From: Algoriphagus winogradskyi
GTDB lineage: Bacteria; Bacteroidota; Bacteroidia; Cytophagales; Cyclobacteriaceae
DNA length: 64,000 nucleotides
Reading direction: 5' to 3'
Assembly: GCF_900182815.1 (NCBI RefSeq)
Contig: NZ_FXUA01000009.1
Location: 123,102-187,101, forward strand
The notes beneath the pieces are model-generated. The model saw only the letters and a program-made list of their open reading frames with translations. It did not search any database and was not told where the DNA came from. Shown piece by piece: positions 34,612 to 43,766 of this stretch (position 1 is the stretch's first letter; the number at the start of each line of letters is the position of its first letter). The position numbers and the translations under genes are program-made.

Positions 34612-35294
34612 TGTACATAGGATGTATAAGTCAATTTAATTTCTCTCCCTCTATAATTTTCTTCTATCACAAGGGTGTCGTTATCTCTGATTTTAAAAAT
34701 AGAATCTCTATGTTCCTGAGTAGTCATAGGCAAATTTTCAGAATCATACATTTTCATAGCCGTAGCTATCAAATCCAATTTTGGATAGTAAAAAGTACCG
34801 TTGTTCCCAACTTGAGTTAAAATTTCATAGCCCATTTCTAATCCAAGTTTAACTGTCACCGGAGCGAATAATGCATATAAGGAAGTAAGATTAAGCTTTG
34901 GAGTAAGCGCTAAGCAAGCTTTGGACATAAAAATTGCCCCTATACCAAGACCGGTGATTTTTCTTGAATTCCACATTCCACATATTTCACCGGTTCCCGC
35001 ATCAATATCCTTTTCTATTACATCTTTGATACTGCTGTCTAAATCCTCAATTGCTTCTACCATTGGTAATGGAAAATCTGCGTTAGCACGGTGAATTCTC
35101 GCGCCTCCATAGATTAAACCATCTTCATCTGACTCCACTATGACCACGATGACATCAGGATTTTTCACCCAACTATTATTAGCAGAAGTCACTTTCTTTA
35201 CTCCAATACTTTCCAGTACCTGCCTATGTCCTTCTATGAACTTCTGACACCGTTCGGGATCATTAATTGCTCTAAATGCTATTAATTTGAACAT
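34608..35294 (-). CDS. GNAT/autoinducer-synthase-like protein
   Basis: I do not recognise a named family for this 228-residue protein. Its pattern is that of a GNAT or acyl-homoserine-lactone-synthase fold: a strand reading GLIYGGARIHR, an acidic stretch, then EICGMWNSRKITGLGIG, where GLGIG corresponds to the acyl-CoA pyrophosphate loop, then a helix and VKLGLEMGYE as the last core strand. There is no signal peptide. It lies between the ThiF-nitroreductase gene (5-bp gap) and the sensor kinase (overlap), which suggests it makes or modifies the compound that the kinase senses. The fold call is by eye only. Confidence 0.5.
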   Translation of the reverse strand: MFKLIAFRAINDPERCQKFIEGHRQVLESIGVKKVTSANNSWVKNPDVIVVIVESDEDGLIYGGARIHRANADFPLPMVEAIEDLDSSIKDVIEKDIDAGTGEICGMWNSRKITGLGIGAIFMSKACLALTPKLNLTSLYALFAPVTVKLGLEMGYEILTQVGNNGTFYYPKLDLIATAMKMYDSENLPMTTQEHRDSIFKIRDNDTLVIEENYRGREIKLTYTSYVQ

Positions 35295-35299
35295 CCCGG

Positions 35300-37567
35300 T
35301 TACAGTAAAATCAAACTAGCTGAAACATCTCTTCTAAATGCTCTCATTGATGGCTCGCCCGCTTTATTAATCCTCACCATAAACACCTCTTGCTTGCTTA
35401 AGCCTCTATTGAAAATTTGGTTAAGGTCATTTTTAAACTGTTGAATCATCCCCTTTTCATTCTCTGAAAAACCGGTTATTTTTTCCCTTAATACTCTATG
35501 AAAAATAAAAAGAGAAGATGAAATCGGCTGAAAACTATAGCCGGATAAATTAGCTTTTATCCAGACTCTTTGAATTGCTGCCCCTGCTTTGAGAAAGGCG
35601 CTTGGTGTATATTCATCCGCAGTAAACATAAGCACTGCTGATGCAGATAGTATAGTCTGATCAGAAATCTTAGTTAACCCATAGCCTAAATCATTTTTCC
35701 TAAAAAACTCAATGGTTCCAGGATCACGAACTAGCCCTACTGCTGCACGCTCTGAATTCCCCATTTCAAGTGTGGCAATATCAATCCCGTCTTTCGTTTC
35801 CAACGCTTCTTCTGCCGACCATCTTATTTCACTTATAAAATCTTTATAGCCTTGATCATGAAGTAGCCTTAGACGATCCATTCCCCCTACTATAGGAGTC
35901 AGTGCTCTTAGTTGCTCAAGGCCATCAATGATTTCTAAGCTAACACCATCTGAAGTAGCAATATTTTTAAATTCGTCAAGTGTCTGCTTTTCTAAAGGCA
36001 CTCGCTCAGCATTTTTACGATTTGTACATCGCATAGAAATGCCCGCTACTAAATCCCCGTTCAAAATAGAAATCGGATCTTCTGATCTTGAATCAAACAC
36101 AATGGAGGCGATAAGTTCCTCTTCAAAATTTTGAATATGCTGATGGATGGTCAGCTCTATACCCATAGAAGCTGCCACAAGTCTAAAATTCTGTAATGCA
36201 GCCCCAAATGCCAACAAGGATCCAGTGCCTAGGTAATCAAGTAAAGATTCACTTTTAGATTTATCATGAAGTAGGTGGAGGACGCCACCTTGATCAAATA
36301 TCCATTTCCAAGGCTGACTATTCCCTCCTGAAGGAGCTGTATTGGCTTTTTCTATTATAAAAAATAAATCCTGATGAGAAATCTTATAGTTTGAAACGTA
36401 TCTGTTCTTTGGTAATAAGTCTATAAAGTCCTTGTCTGTATTTGGGGTGTTGGTAGGTTCAGGTTTAGCCTTTTCGCTTTTGCTTAATACTAGCTCATCC
36501 AAATCCACGTAATACCTACCAGATTCTACATTTTCCCCTAACAACACTTTTCTAGAAGCATTTGCCACCGTAGCACCCCCCAAATACACAGCAGAAGCTA
36601 ACTGTGGCCAAGATGAAATTGACTGACTTAGCTCTAGCAAAGAAACCTTCATTCGTGTGGAAATGGTGTTTAGTCCGATAATCTTCAATCCAACTGGGAC
36701 TTTTTGCTGACTTGTTAAGTTTTTTAAATCCGAAAAATTAAAATCTCCTAACAGGCCATGAAAAATTTCACGGGATGGCTCCCGATCAAATCTTTCAACA
36801 TCCAACATTCCACGGTCTGAAGTTTCCATCAAAACAGGAATCCTTTTAGCCTTAGCTCTTTCTCTTGCCAGCACCTTGATATCCAGGCTATCACATTCGT
36901 CAATCAGTAAGTCTAAATCCCCTCCATTCGAAAGAAAATCATCAATATTATCCTCGTTTACACCATTTCTATACAAGGTGATTTTGAGATACGGATCTAT
37001 TTCGAAAATCTCTCTCGCCGCCAAAACAACCTTCTCAATCCCCAAATCCAAAACTCCGGCTTTGATCCTATTGAGATTACTCAACTCCAACGTGTCAAAA
37101 TCTGCCAACCTTAATTCACCACAACCTCTTTCCAAGGCTATGGTTACAGCGATGCTCCTCCCTACAGATAGTCCAATTAATCCAATTTTCTTTTTTCTGA
37201 GCTCTTTTTGCTCTTTGGTAGTGATTTTATAATTGTTACGCTGAGTTCTTACTTTAATAAAATCCTCTTCGGGAAGAAGTCTGACCAAAGCCTTTTTCCA
37301 AGGAAAGTAAACCCAATTACCATAGCTTTCCCTATCTCGTTCAACAAAAAACTGAATCACTAGTGAGGACAATTCGGCCTCCGTAAATGATTTAGAAGGA
37401 TTGTTGGCCTTAATCAACTCACTTACCTGATCTTCCAATAAGTCAATTATTGTGATTTGAGGACTATCATACAACTCTCTAAAAATTAAAGAATCCGAAA
37501 AATCTGAAGGCGTAAAGATTAACGGAAACACTTGGTCATCAAGATGGAACTGTGTACTACTTAACAT
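35300..37567 (-). CDS. ThiF/E1-like and nitroreductase fusion (Rv1355c family)
   Basis: The 755-residue cytosolic protein has an N-terminal ~115-residue region, then an E1-like adenylating domain (about 120-350) with IGLIGLSVGRS (128-138), LADFDTLELSNLNR (154-167) and LLIDECDS (220-227). A linker with many Pro/Thr follows, then a nitroreductase-fold FMN domain (about 395-740) with ANTAPSGGNSQPW at 408-420. The nucleotide loop is GLSVGRS rather than GxGxxG, and no CxxC zinc pairs or catalytic Cys of ThiF/MoeB are seen. The architecture matches the Rv1355c family of mycobacteria, whose function is not known. It heads a four-gene operon. Confidence 0.8.
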   Translation of the reverse strand: MLSSTQFHLDDQVFPLIFTPSDFSDSLIFRELYDSPQITIIDLLEDQVSELIKANNPSKSFTEAELSSLVIQFFVERDRESYGNWVYFPWKKALVRLLPEEDFIKVRTQRNNYKITTKEQKELRKKKIGLIGLSVGRSIAVTIALERGCGELRLADFDTLELSNLNRIKAGVLDLGIEKVVLAAREIFEIDPYLKITLYRNGVNEDNIDDFLSNGGDLDLLIDECDSLDIKVLARERAKAKRIPVLMETSDRGMLDVERFDREPSREIFHGLLGDFNFSDLKNLTSQQKVPVGLKIIGLNTISTRMKVSLLELSQSISSWPQLASAVYLGGATVANASRKVLLGENVESGRYYVDLDELVLSKSEKAKPEPTNTPNTDKDFIDLLPKNRYVSNYKISHQDLFFIIEKANTAPSGGNSQPWKWIFDQGGVLHLLHDKSKSESLLDYLGTGSLLAFGAALQNFRLVAASMGIELTIHQHIQNFEEELIASIVFDSRSEDPISILNGDLVAGISMRCTNRKNAERVPLEKQTLDEFKNIATSDGVSLEIIDGLEQLRALTPIVGGMDRLRLLHDQGYKDFISEIRWSAEEALETKDGIDIATLEMGNSERAAVGLVRDPGTIEFFRKNDLGYGLTKISDQTILSASAVLMFTADEYTPSAFLKAGAAIQRVWIKANLSGYSFQPISSSLFIFHRVLREKITGFSENEKGMIQQFKNDLNQIFNRGLSKQEVFMVRINKAGEPSMRAFRRDVSASLILL

Positions 37568-37761
37568 TTTGTATTATCGGGGGTGATAAATTGAAGTAAA
37601 GTTAATTTTTTCAACTATAAGTCCAATTTTTTAATACTCTTTATAGGGTATCTTTTTATATTGGTTATTGAAAATTCCTAGAAAACAATTTTCATTAGTT
37701 ATTTTTATAAAAAAACACTGTTTAATTGTAACGTATCGATTGTTTTAGACAAATTTGTTGA
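37568..37761. promoter_or_regulatory. divergent control region of the ThiF operon and receiver gene
   Basis: The 194 bp between the two divergent starts are very AT-rich, with several runs of T and A. No exact TANNTTTG box was found on either strand. Both transcripts must start here, so a shared regulator is plausible. Confidence 0.4.
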
Positions 37762-38235
37762 ATGGAAACTAAGCCTCAAGAAAAAATTAAAATCCTCTAT
37801 GTCGATGATGAAGAAAATAACCTTCAGGCATTCAAGGCTACTTTTAGAAGAGATTACCAAATTTTTCTAGCAATTGATGCTACAGTAGCTAGAGAAGTTC
37901 TATCGAAGCAGGAAGTTGACATAATTATCACGGATCAAAGAATGCCTGGGGAAACTGGCGTGGAATTTCTGGAATCTATTATTCCTATTTACCCTAACCC
38001 CATAAGAATACTATTGACTGGCTATACTGACATCCAAGCCGTAATTGATGCTATTAACAAGGGACAGGTTTATCATTATCTGACAAAACCTTGGGAGGAA
38101 GATTACCTCAGGACAGTAATTAAAAACGCATTTGAGATATATCAGCTTCGCAGGGAAAACGAAAAATTAACTAAAGCATTGATTAAGGCAAATGATCAAT
38201 TAGAATTTATTTTAAGACAGAACCTACTGTCTTGA
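37762..38235 (+). CDS. stand-alone receiver-domain response regulator
   Basis: The 157-residue protein is a single receiver (phosphoacceptor D58 in IIITDQRMPG, switch residues LLTGYTD, Lys in KPW) with a ~30-residue helical tail and no output domain. The sequence class is that of RpfG-like receivers. It is the closest relative in this window of the receiver fused to the kinase at 31434. Divergent placement suggests it is a phosphate relay or a target of that kinase. It ends one base before the alanine dehydrogenase stop region on the other strand. Confidence 0.9.
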   Translation: METKPQEKIKILYVDDEENNLQAFKATFRRDYQIFLAIDATVAREVLSKQEVDIIITDQRMPGETGVEFLESIIPIYPNPIRILLTGYTDIQAVIDAINKGQVYHYLTKPWEEDYLRTVIKNAFEIYQLRRENEKLTKALIKANDQLEFILRQNLLS

Positions 38236-38236
38236 G

Positions 38237-39448
38237 TTAATACCTTGCAGCTAGTAACAATTGTAGCTCTTTATGGCTCATTCCAAATTTCCTTCCCAGA
38301 TAGGCATTTGTAAGACTTCCTCTGTAGGTATACACCCCTCTCAAGAACCATTTATAATTGAATATCATTTCTTCAGCCCCACCTAGATCAGCCATCTGAA
38401 GTATAAGTGGAGTGAAGATGTTACTCAAGGAATAGGACGCAGTTCTTGCTACTCTAGAAGCAATATTCGGAACACAATAATGAATAATATCATGAACCTC
38501 GTAAACAGGTTCGTCATGTGAAGTCATTCTGCCCGTTTCGATACAACCTCCTTGATCTATGGCTACATCTATAATAATACTACCATGCATCATGTTGGCG
38601 ACCATTTCTTCGGAGACCACGATTTTATTTCGACCTTTTTCAGCACGTAATGCACCGATTACCACATCTGCCTCCGAAAGCGCTTGATTTAAGCTAAAAT
38701 TATCAATGGTAGAAGTGTAAATCTGCTGACCGAGCAATTGCTTAAGTCTTCTTAATTTATAGATATGGTTGTCGAAAACTTTGATATTAGCTCCTAATCC
38801 CAAGGCTGTTCTAGCGGCATATTCAGCCACTGTGCCCGCGCCTATGATTACTACTTGAGTTGGTGGCACTCCAGTGACGCCCCCCATAATTAATCCTTTG
38901 CCGCTATTTTCGCTAGAAAGATACTCTGCAGCTATTAGCATCACCGTACTTCCGGCGATCTCCGACATAGCACGCACTACTGGCATTCCTCCTACTTTAT
39001 CCTCTAAGTATTCGAATGCTACTGCTGTTATTTTCTTTTCGTTCAGCTTCTGAATAAATTCCTGACTTTGTCTTTCCAGCTGTAGAGCTGATATAAGGCA
39101 GCTACCAGTAGTCATGTAGCTCAACTCTTCTTCTGTTGGCGGATCTATCTTTAAAACCACCTGTGATTCGAAAACCTCTTTTTTTGAACTGGTGACTTTC
39201 GCTCCGGCATCAGAAAAATCCTGGTCGGAAAACTTTGATTGTAAGCCAGCACCTGCCTCCACTACAACGCTAATCCCATTATTAGTAAGTAAGCCTACAG
39301 ATTCTGGGGTTATGACTACGCGCTTTTCCTGTGTAGAAACTTCTTTTGGCAAACCTATAACCAAGGAGTAGTCTCTTTTTTTCACCTTGGCAGGCGATTC
39401 CTTCGGTATCAGCCCTACAGCAGTAAGTTGATCGATTTCAGCTGGCAT
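38237..39448 (-). CDS. ald: alanine dehydrogenase
   Basis: The 403-residue protein belongs to the alanine dehydrogenase/transhydrogenase-alpha family: VIGLPKEVSTQEKRVVITPESV near the start, the NAD loop VVIIGAGTVAEYAA and VVIGALRAEKGRNKIV. It is longer at the N-terminus by about 27 residues than classic Ald. The reaction would be L-alanine to pyruvate plus ammonia with NAD. The start overlaps the end of tsaE by 11 bp, a gene order I have seen only here within the window. Confidence 0.85.
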   Translation of the reverse strand: MPAEIDQLTAVGLIPKESPAKVKKRDYSLVIGLPKEVSTQEKRVVITPESVGLLTNNGISVVVEAGAGLQSKFSDQDFSDAGAKVTSSKKEVFESQVVLKIDPPTEEELSYMTTGSCLISALQLERQSQEFIQKLNEKKITAVAFEYLEDKVGGMPVVRAMSEIAGSTVMLIAAEYLSSENSGKGLIMGGVTGVPPTQVVIIGAGTVAEYAARTALGLGANIKVFDNHIYKLRRLKQLLGQQIYTSTIDNFSLNQALSEADVVIGALRAEKGRNKIVVSEEMVANMMHGSIIIDVAIDQGGCIETGRMTSHDEPVYEVHDIIHYCVPNIASRVARTASYSLSNIFTPLILQMADLGGAEEMIFNYKWFLRGVYTYRGSLTNAYLGRKFGMSHKELQLLLAARY

Positions 39449-39869
39449 CTTGAATATGTTGAAAGTTCAGGGTTCGTTTTGTGTCGGATTCATTGATGAT
39501 CCGAATGAGGAAAAATTTCTCAGGCAAAAATGCAGCAACTTTCTCTGCCCATTCTAACCAGCAATAATTTCCACTATAAAAATACTCTTCTATTCCGATA
39601 TCCAAGGCTTCTGTAGCATCATCCATTCTATAAAAATCAAAGTGGTAAAATATTTCACCAACTTGATTTTCATAGTGATTTACTATTCCAAAAGTAGGAC
39701 TACTGACTTGATCTAGGATGGAATATGATTTGGACAGCGCTTTGATAAGAGTGGTTTTACCCGCTCCCATATCACCCTGAAACACCCACACTTTTTCATC
39801 AGAAGCGGCTTCAATAACAGCTGAAGCTGCTTTTCCTATCTCATCTAGCTCGTATGTAAACTGGGTCAA
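39438..39869 (-). CDS. tsaE: tRNA threonylcarbamoyladenosine ATPase TsaE
   Basis: The 143-residue protein has the P-loop GDMGAGKTTL (32-41), SSPTFGIVNHY after it and the Trp-rich WLEWAEKV near the end. TsaE hydrolyses ATP to turn over the TsaBD complex that makes t6A in tRNA. It overlaps the alanine dehydrogenase gene by 11 bp and follows porX by 8 bp, so the three are probably one operon. Confidence 0.93.
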   Translation of the reverse strand: MTQFTYELDEIGKAASAVIEAASDEKVWVFQGDMGAGKTTLIKALSKSYSILDQVSSPTFGIVNHYENQVGEIFYHFDFYRMDDATEALDIGIEEYFYSGNYCWLEWAEKVAAFLPEKFFLIRIINESDTKRTLNFQHIQDAS

Positions 39870-39877
39870 ATGCTCAA

Positions 39878-41434
39878 TTATTTTGGTGACAAATGAACGA
39901 TCGGAATGATCATTTCCTCCAAAGATACACCTCCATGCTGGAAAGTATCCTTATAGAAGTTCACATAATAATTGTAATTATTCGGGTATGCAAAGAAATA
40001 ATCTTCAACGGCAAATACATAAGTAGAAGAAACATTCAGCCGTGGCAATTTGGCGTCTTCAGGTCTTTTGATTTCAAAAACTTTCCCCTGCTCAAAGTTC
40101 AAGTTTTTGCCTTGCTTATACCTCAGGTTTGTAGTCACATTTTTATCACCTATAATTCTGTAAGGCTTATTAACTCTTTTGGTACCATGATCAGTAGTAA
40201 TGATCACCTCCGCTCCTGCATCATGAATCTTTTTCAAAAGCTCAAACAAGGAAGAATGCTCAAACCAACTTGTGGTTAATGATCGGTAAGCTGACTCGTC
40301 AGGAGCTAGTTCCCGGATCATTTTCATATCTGTTCGTGCATGAGAAACCATATCCACGAAGTTATAAACTAAGACATTTAGATCATTTTGAAGGAAAGTA
40401 TGAAACTGCTCTAACACAGCCTTTCCTTGGTGTGCCTGAATTATTTTATTATAGCTGGACTTAATCGACAATCGGTTTTTCTCCAAGTTGATTCTCAACC
40501 AGTCCTCTTCGAAGTTATTTTTCCCCTCATCTGAATCCTCATCTTCCCAGAAATTTGGATAAAATCTCGCCATATCCATTGGCATCATTCCACTGAAGAG
40601 TGCATTTCTCGCAAAAGCAGTAGTGGTGGGCAAAATACTATAATAAGTATCCTTGTCTTTTATATTGAAATAAGGAGCTATGATCGACTCTATATCCTCC
40701 CATTGATCTAATCGAAAATTATCTATCACGATAAAGAACAGCGGTTTTTTATCCTGAAGCTGGGGAAAAACCTTTTTCTTCATTACCTGAGGCGAAAGCA
40801 ATGGTTTTACAGGGTTTTTCTCTTCCATCCAATCGAGATAATTATCTTTAATGAATCTGCAGAAATTAGCATTCGCTTCTATTTTCTGTGATTCCAGCAC
40901 AGGAAGCATGTTTTTATTTTCAGTATCATCGATCTGCATCTCCCAATACGTCAGTTTCCTGTAGATATCTGCCCAATCTTGATGATCTTCAGCATCGCCA
41001 AAAGCCATACTGATATTCATAAAATCCTGCTGATAACTTTGGGTGGTTCGCTCGTCAATCAACTGCTTGTTTTGAAGTAACTTCTTCACCGAAAGCAAAA
41101 TCTGGCTTGGGTTAATCGGTTTGATCAGGTAATCAGCAATTTTCCCTCCGATCGCATCATCCATGATATGTTCTTCTTCACTTTTGGTGATCATCACCAC
41201 AGGAACTTGAGGCTTCATCTGCTTGATTTGTTGCAAAGTTTCCAGACCAGTCATTCCAGGCATCATTTCATCTAGAAAAATTACATCAAAGTTTTTTTGC
41301 TCTACTTCTTCGATAGCATCCACCCCAGAATTCACCGTGGTAATTGCATATCCTTTTTGTTCGAGGAAAAGAATGTGTGGTTTGAGCAAGTCGATTTCAT
41401 CGTCAGCCCAGAGTATGTTGAATTTTTGAGACAT
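39878..41434 (-). CDS. porX: PorX-type response regulator with PglZ domain
   Basis: The 518-residue protein has a receiver (1-120, acidic WADDE pocket and D55 in IFLDEMMPG), a helical linker and a PglZ alkaline-phosphatase-like domain. The latter has the metal residues of FFIVIDNFRLDQ, TTTAFARNALFSGM and VIITTDHGTKR. PorX governs type IX secretion genes and cleaves cyclic oligonucleotide signals in characterised species. The start at MSQKFNILW (41434) gives the same length as known PorX. A putative promoter lies just upstream. The presence of PorX supports a T9SS-bearing host. Confidence 0.93.
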   Translation of the reverse strand: MSQKFNILWADDEIDLLKPHILFLEQKGYAITTVNSGVDAIEEVEQKNFDVIFLDEMMPGMTGLETLQQIKQMKPQVPVVMITKSEEEHIMDDAIGGKIADYLIKPINPSQILLSVKKLLQNKQLIDERTTQSYQQDFMNISMAFGDAEDHQDWADIYRKLTYWEMQIDDTENKNMLPVLESQKIEANANFCRFIKDNYLDWMEEKNPVKPLLSPQVMKKKVFPQLQDKKPLFFIVIDNFRLDQWEDIESIIAPYFNIKDKDTYYSILPTTTAFARNALFSGMMPMDMARFYPNFWEDEDSDEGKNNFEEDWLRINLEKNRLSIKSSYNKIIQAHQGKAVLEQFHTFLQNDLNVLVYNFVDMVSHARTDMKMIRELAPDESAYRSLTTSWFEHSSLFELLKKIHDAGAEVIITTDHGTKRVNKPYRIIGDKNVTTNLRYKQGKNLNFEQGKVFEIKRPEDAKLPRLNVSSTYVFAVEDYFFAYPNNYNYYVNFYKDTFQHGGVSLEEMIIPIVHLSPK

Positions 41435-41452
41435 TTCAGGTTCCGTTTCTTT

Positions 41453-41483
41453 TAAAATTATAATTACTTTTGAGGCAAACAAA
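41453..41483 (-). promoter_or_regulatory. porX promoter
   Basis: On the minus strand TTTG, a 19-base spacer and TAATTTTA (one mismatch to TANNTTTG) precede the porX start by about 20 bp. Confidence 0.4.
41465..41472 (+). promoter_or_regulatory. -7 box of the HD-domain gene
   Basis: TACTTTTG is an exact TANNTTTG box. If used, transcription would begin near 41478, so translation could not start at TTG 41470 and would begin at TTG 41494. Confidence 0.35.
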
Positions 41484-41493
41484 AAAGGCCTCC

Positions 41494-42726
41494 TTGAAAA
41501 GCCAGAAGATACTAAACGACCCGGTATACGGATTTATCACGATCCCAAGCGAGTTGATTTTTACGATTATCGATCACCCATACTTTCAGCGACTGCGGAG
41601 AATAAAACAACTGGGTCTGACTGATTTTGTCTATCCCGGTGCTCTCCATACCAGATTTCATCATGCGATTGGGGCAATGCACTTGATGAGCATTACGCTA
41701 GACAATCTACGAAATAAAGGTACTGAAATCACAGACGAAGAATATGAAGCCGCATTAATCGCGATTCTTTTGCATGACATTGGACATGGACCTTTTTCAC
41801 ATGCCTTAGAATACAGCCTACTCAAGGGCGTTCCCCATGAAGAGCTTTCTCTTTTGACTATAGAACTCTTTAATCAAGAGTTTGGTGGCAAATTAGACCT
41901 TACTTTAAGAATATTTAAGAATCAATACGAGCGAAAATTCTTTCATCAGCTGGTATCCAGCCAGTTAGACATTGATAGATTGGACTACCTTCAGCGCGAT
42001 TGTTTTTTCACTGGCGTATCCGAAGGAACTATTGGTGCAGATCGCATTATCAAGATGATGGATGTGAAAAATGACCAAGTAGTGATCGAAGAAAAAGGAA
42101 TCTATTCCATTGAAAACTTCCTGAGTGCTCGTCGATTGATGTACTGGCAAGTTTACCTTCATAAAACCACCGTCAGTGCGGAGAAAATGCTCATCAAACT
42201 GATCGAGCGGGCTCGGTTTCTACGCCAATCAGGCACAAGCTTTACAATCACGGAGGAATTTGACTTTCTTTTGAGCCAAAATTTATCTTTGTCCGACTTC
42301 CAAACTAATCCTGACTATTTACGATTGTTCCTCGAAATGGACGATCTGGATATCTGGGGCGCTATAAAGCTGTGGAAAAATCACCCTGATTACGTCCTTA
42401 GAAATATTTCTCAGATGTTTTTGACTCGAAATCTTTTCAAAATCAGCTTGACCAACGAGGCGTTTAAGCCTGAAGAAATCGCTCTGCTGAAAGAAAAGAC
42501 GATTTCCAAATTGGGAATTCCTCCGCAAGACTTAACTTATTTCTTTTCGCATGGGGCAGTAAGTAACTATGGATACCTCGCTAAGGATAGAATTAATATT
42601 TTGACAAAAAAAGGTGAAGTAATAGATGTAGCTCAGGCGGCTGACCTACCGAATATAAAAGTCATGAGTAAAATCGTAGAGAAACACTATGTATGTAAGG
42701 CCAAAAGCCTAAATTTAGATTATTAA
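41494..42726 (+). CDS. HD-domain phosphohydrolase
   Basis: The ~410-residue protein has the HD metal site: HTRFHHAIGAMHLM, then LLHDIGHGPFSHALEY, and a Asp in SQLDIDRLDYLQRD. It is of the dGTPase/SAMHD1-like branch that acts on nucleotides. No ATG lies near the conserved start ILNDPVYGF; candidates are TTG 41470 and TTG 41494, and I use 41494 because a promoter box overlaps the former. It is upstream of lpxD by 17 bp and likely in the same transcript as the lipid A genes. Confidence 0.88.
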   Translation: MKSQKILNDPVYGFITIPSELIFTIIDHPYFQRLRRIKQLGLTDFVYPGALHTRFHHAIGAMHLMSITLDNLRNKGTEITDEEYEAALIAILLHDIGHGPFSHALEYSLLKGVPHEELSLLTIELFNQEFGGKLDLTLRIFKNQYERKFFHQLVSSQLDIDRLDYLQRDCFFTGVSEGTIGADRIIKMMDVKNDQVVIEEKGIYSIENFLSARRLMYWQVYLHKTTVSAEKMLIKLIERARFLRQSGTSFTITEEFDFLLSQNLSLSDFQTNPDYLRLFLEMDDLDIWGAIKLWKNHPDYVLRNISQMFLTRNLFKISLTNEAFKPEEIALLKEKTISKLGIPPQDLTYFFSHGAVSNYGYLAKDRINILTKKGEVIDVAQAADLPNIKVMSKIVEKHYVCKAKSLNLDY

Positions 42727-42743
42727 CTCCGTTTATATTGTTT

Positions 42744-43766
42744 ATGGAATTTACCCTCGGACAAGTAGCTGCAATCCTACAGGGAATAGTAGAAGGTGAC
42801 GAAACCCAAAAAGTATCCAGACTGGACAAAATTCAAGAAGGAAAACAAGGAGGTATTAGTTTTTTGGCGAATGAAAAATACACTCCCTTCATCTATGAAA
42901 CTGATGCCACAGCGGTAATCGTCTCCACCAGTTTCGTCCCCACTAAAACTCTGAAGACTAATTTAATCAGAGTGGAAGATGCCTATACAGGCTTCACCAA
43001 ATTACTGGAAGCTTATTCCATGTTGATGAAAAGCAGTCTAGTTGGCGTCGAAGAGCCATGCTTTTTCGATGCTAGTTCGTCGATTGGCGATCAAGCTTTT
43101 CGAGGTGCTTTTTCTTACATTGGCAAAAACTGTGTAATCGGTGATTCTGTAAAAATCCACAGCCATGTACATATTGGTGACCGTGTAAAAGTAGGAAACA
43201 ACGTTATTATTCACGCTGGAGCCAAAATTTGCGCAGATACAATTATTGGAAATAATTGCGAAATCCATCCAGGAGCAGTTATAGGCTCAGATGGGTTTGG
43301 CTTTGCTCCGCAGGGAGACGGGAGTTACAAAGCTATACCTCAGATTGGGAATGTTATCTTAGAAGACAATGTGAGCGTTGGTGCAAACTCAACAATTGAT
43401 TGTGCGACTATGGGGTCTACGATAATTAAAAAAGGGGCTAAAATCGACAATTTGGTACAAATCGCCCATAATGTGATCATCGGAGAAAATACGGTGGTTG
43501 CTTCTCAAACAGGAATTTCAGGATCTACCACAATTGGAAAAAATTGTGTGATTGCTGGCAAAGTTGGCATTGTGGGGCATATAACAATTGCTGATAATAC
43601 CACTATAGGAGCCAATACAGGCATTAGTAAGTCGATCAAAAAATCAGGATCTACCTTATTTGGATATATAGCAATGGATATGAAGGATTTCTTAAAATCA
43701 TATTCAATCTTTAAAAAGCTCGGATCGATAGAAGACCGAATAAGAGAACTAGAAAAAAAGCAGTAA
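42744..43766 (+). CDS. lpxD: UDP-3-O-acyl-glucosamine N-acyltransferase
   Basis: The 340-residue protein adds the second acyl chain in lipid A synthesis. It has the LpxD N-terminal domain (FTLGQVAAILQGIVEGD), then a left-handed beta-helix of hexapeptide repeats and the catalytic-region segment NLVQIAHNVIIGEN with its His, plus a helical tail. ATG 42744 is chosen over a TTG two codons upstream. It leads into the lpxC/fabZ gene after 39 bp. Confidence 0.95.
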   Translation: MEFTLGQVAAILQGIVEGDETQKVSRLDKIQEGKQGGISFLANEKYTPFIYETDATAVIVSTSFVPTKTLKTNLIRVEDAYTGFTKLLEAYSMLMKSSLVGVEEPCFFDASSSIGDQAFRGAFSYIGKNCVIGDSVKIHSHVHIGDRVKVGNNVIIHAGAKICADTIIGNNCEIHPGAVIGSDGFGFAPQGDGSYKAIPQIGNVILEDNVSVGANSTIDCATMGSTIIKKGAKIDNLVQIAHNVIIGENTVVASQTGISGSTTIGKNCVIAGKVGIVGHITIADNTTIGANTGISKSIKKSGSTLFGYIAMDMKDFLKSYSIFKKLGSIEDRIRELEKKQ

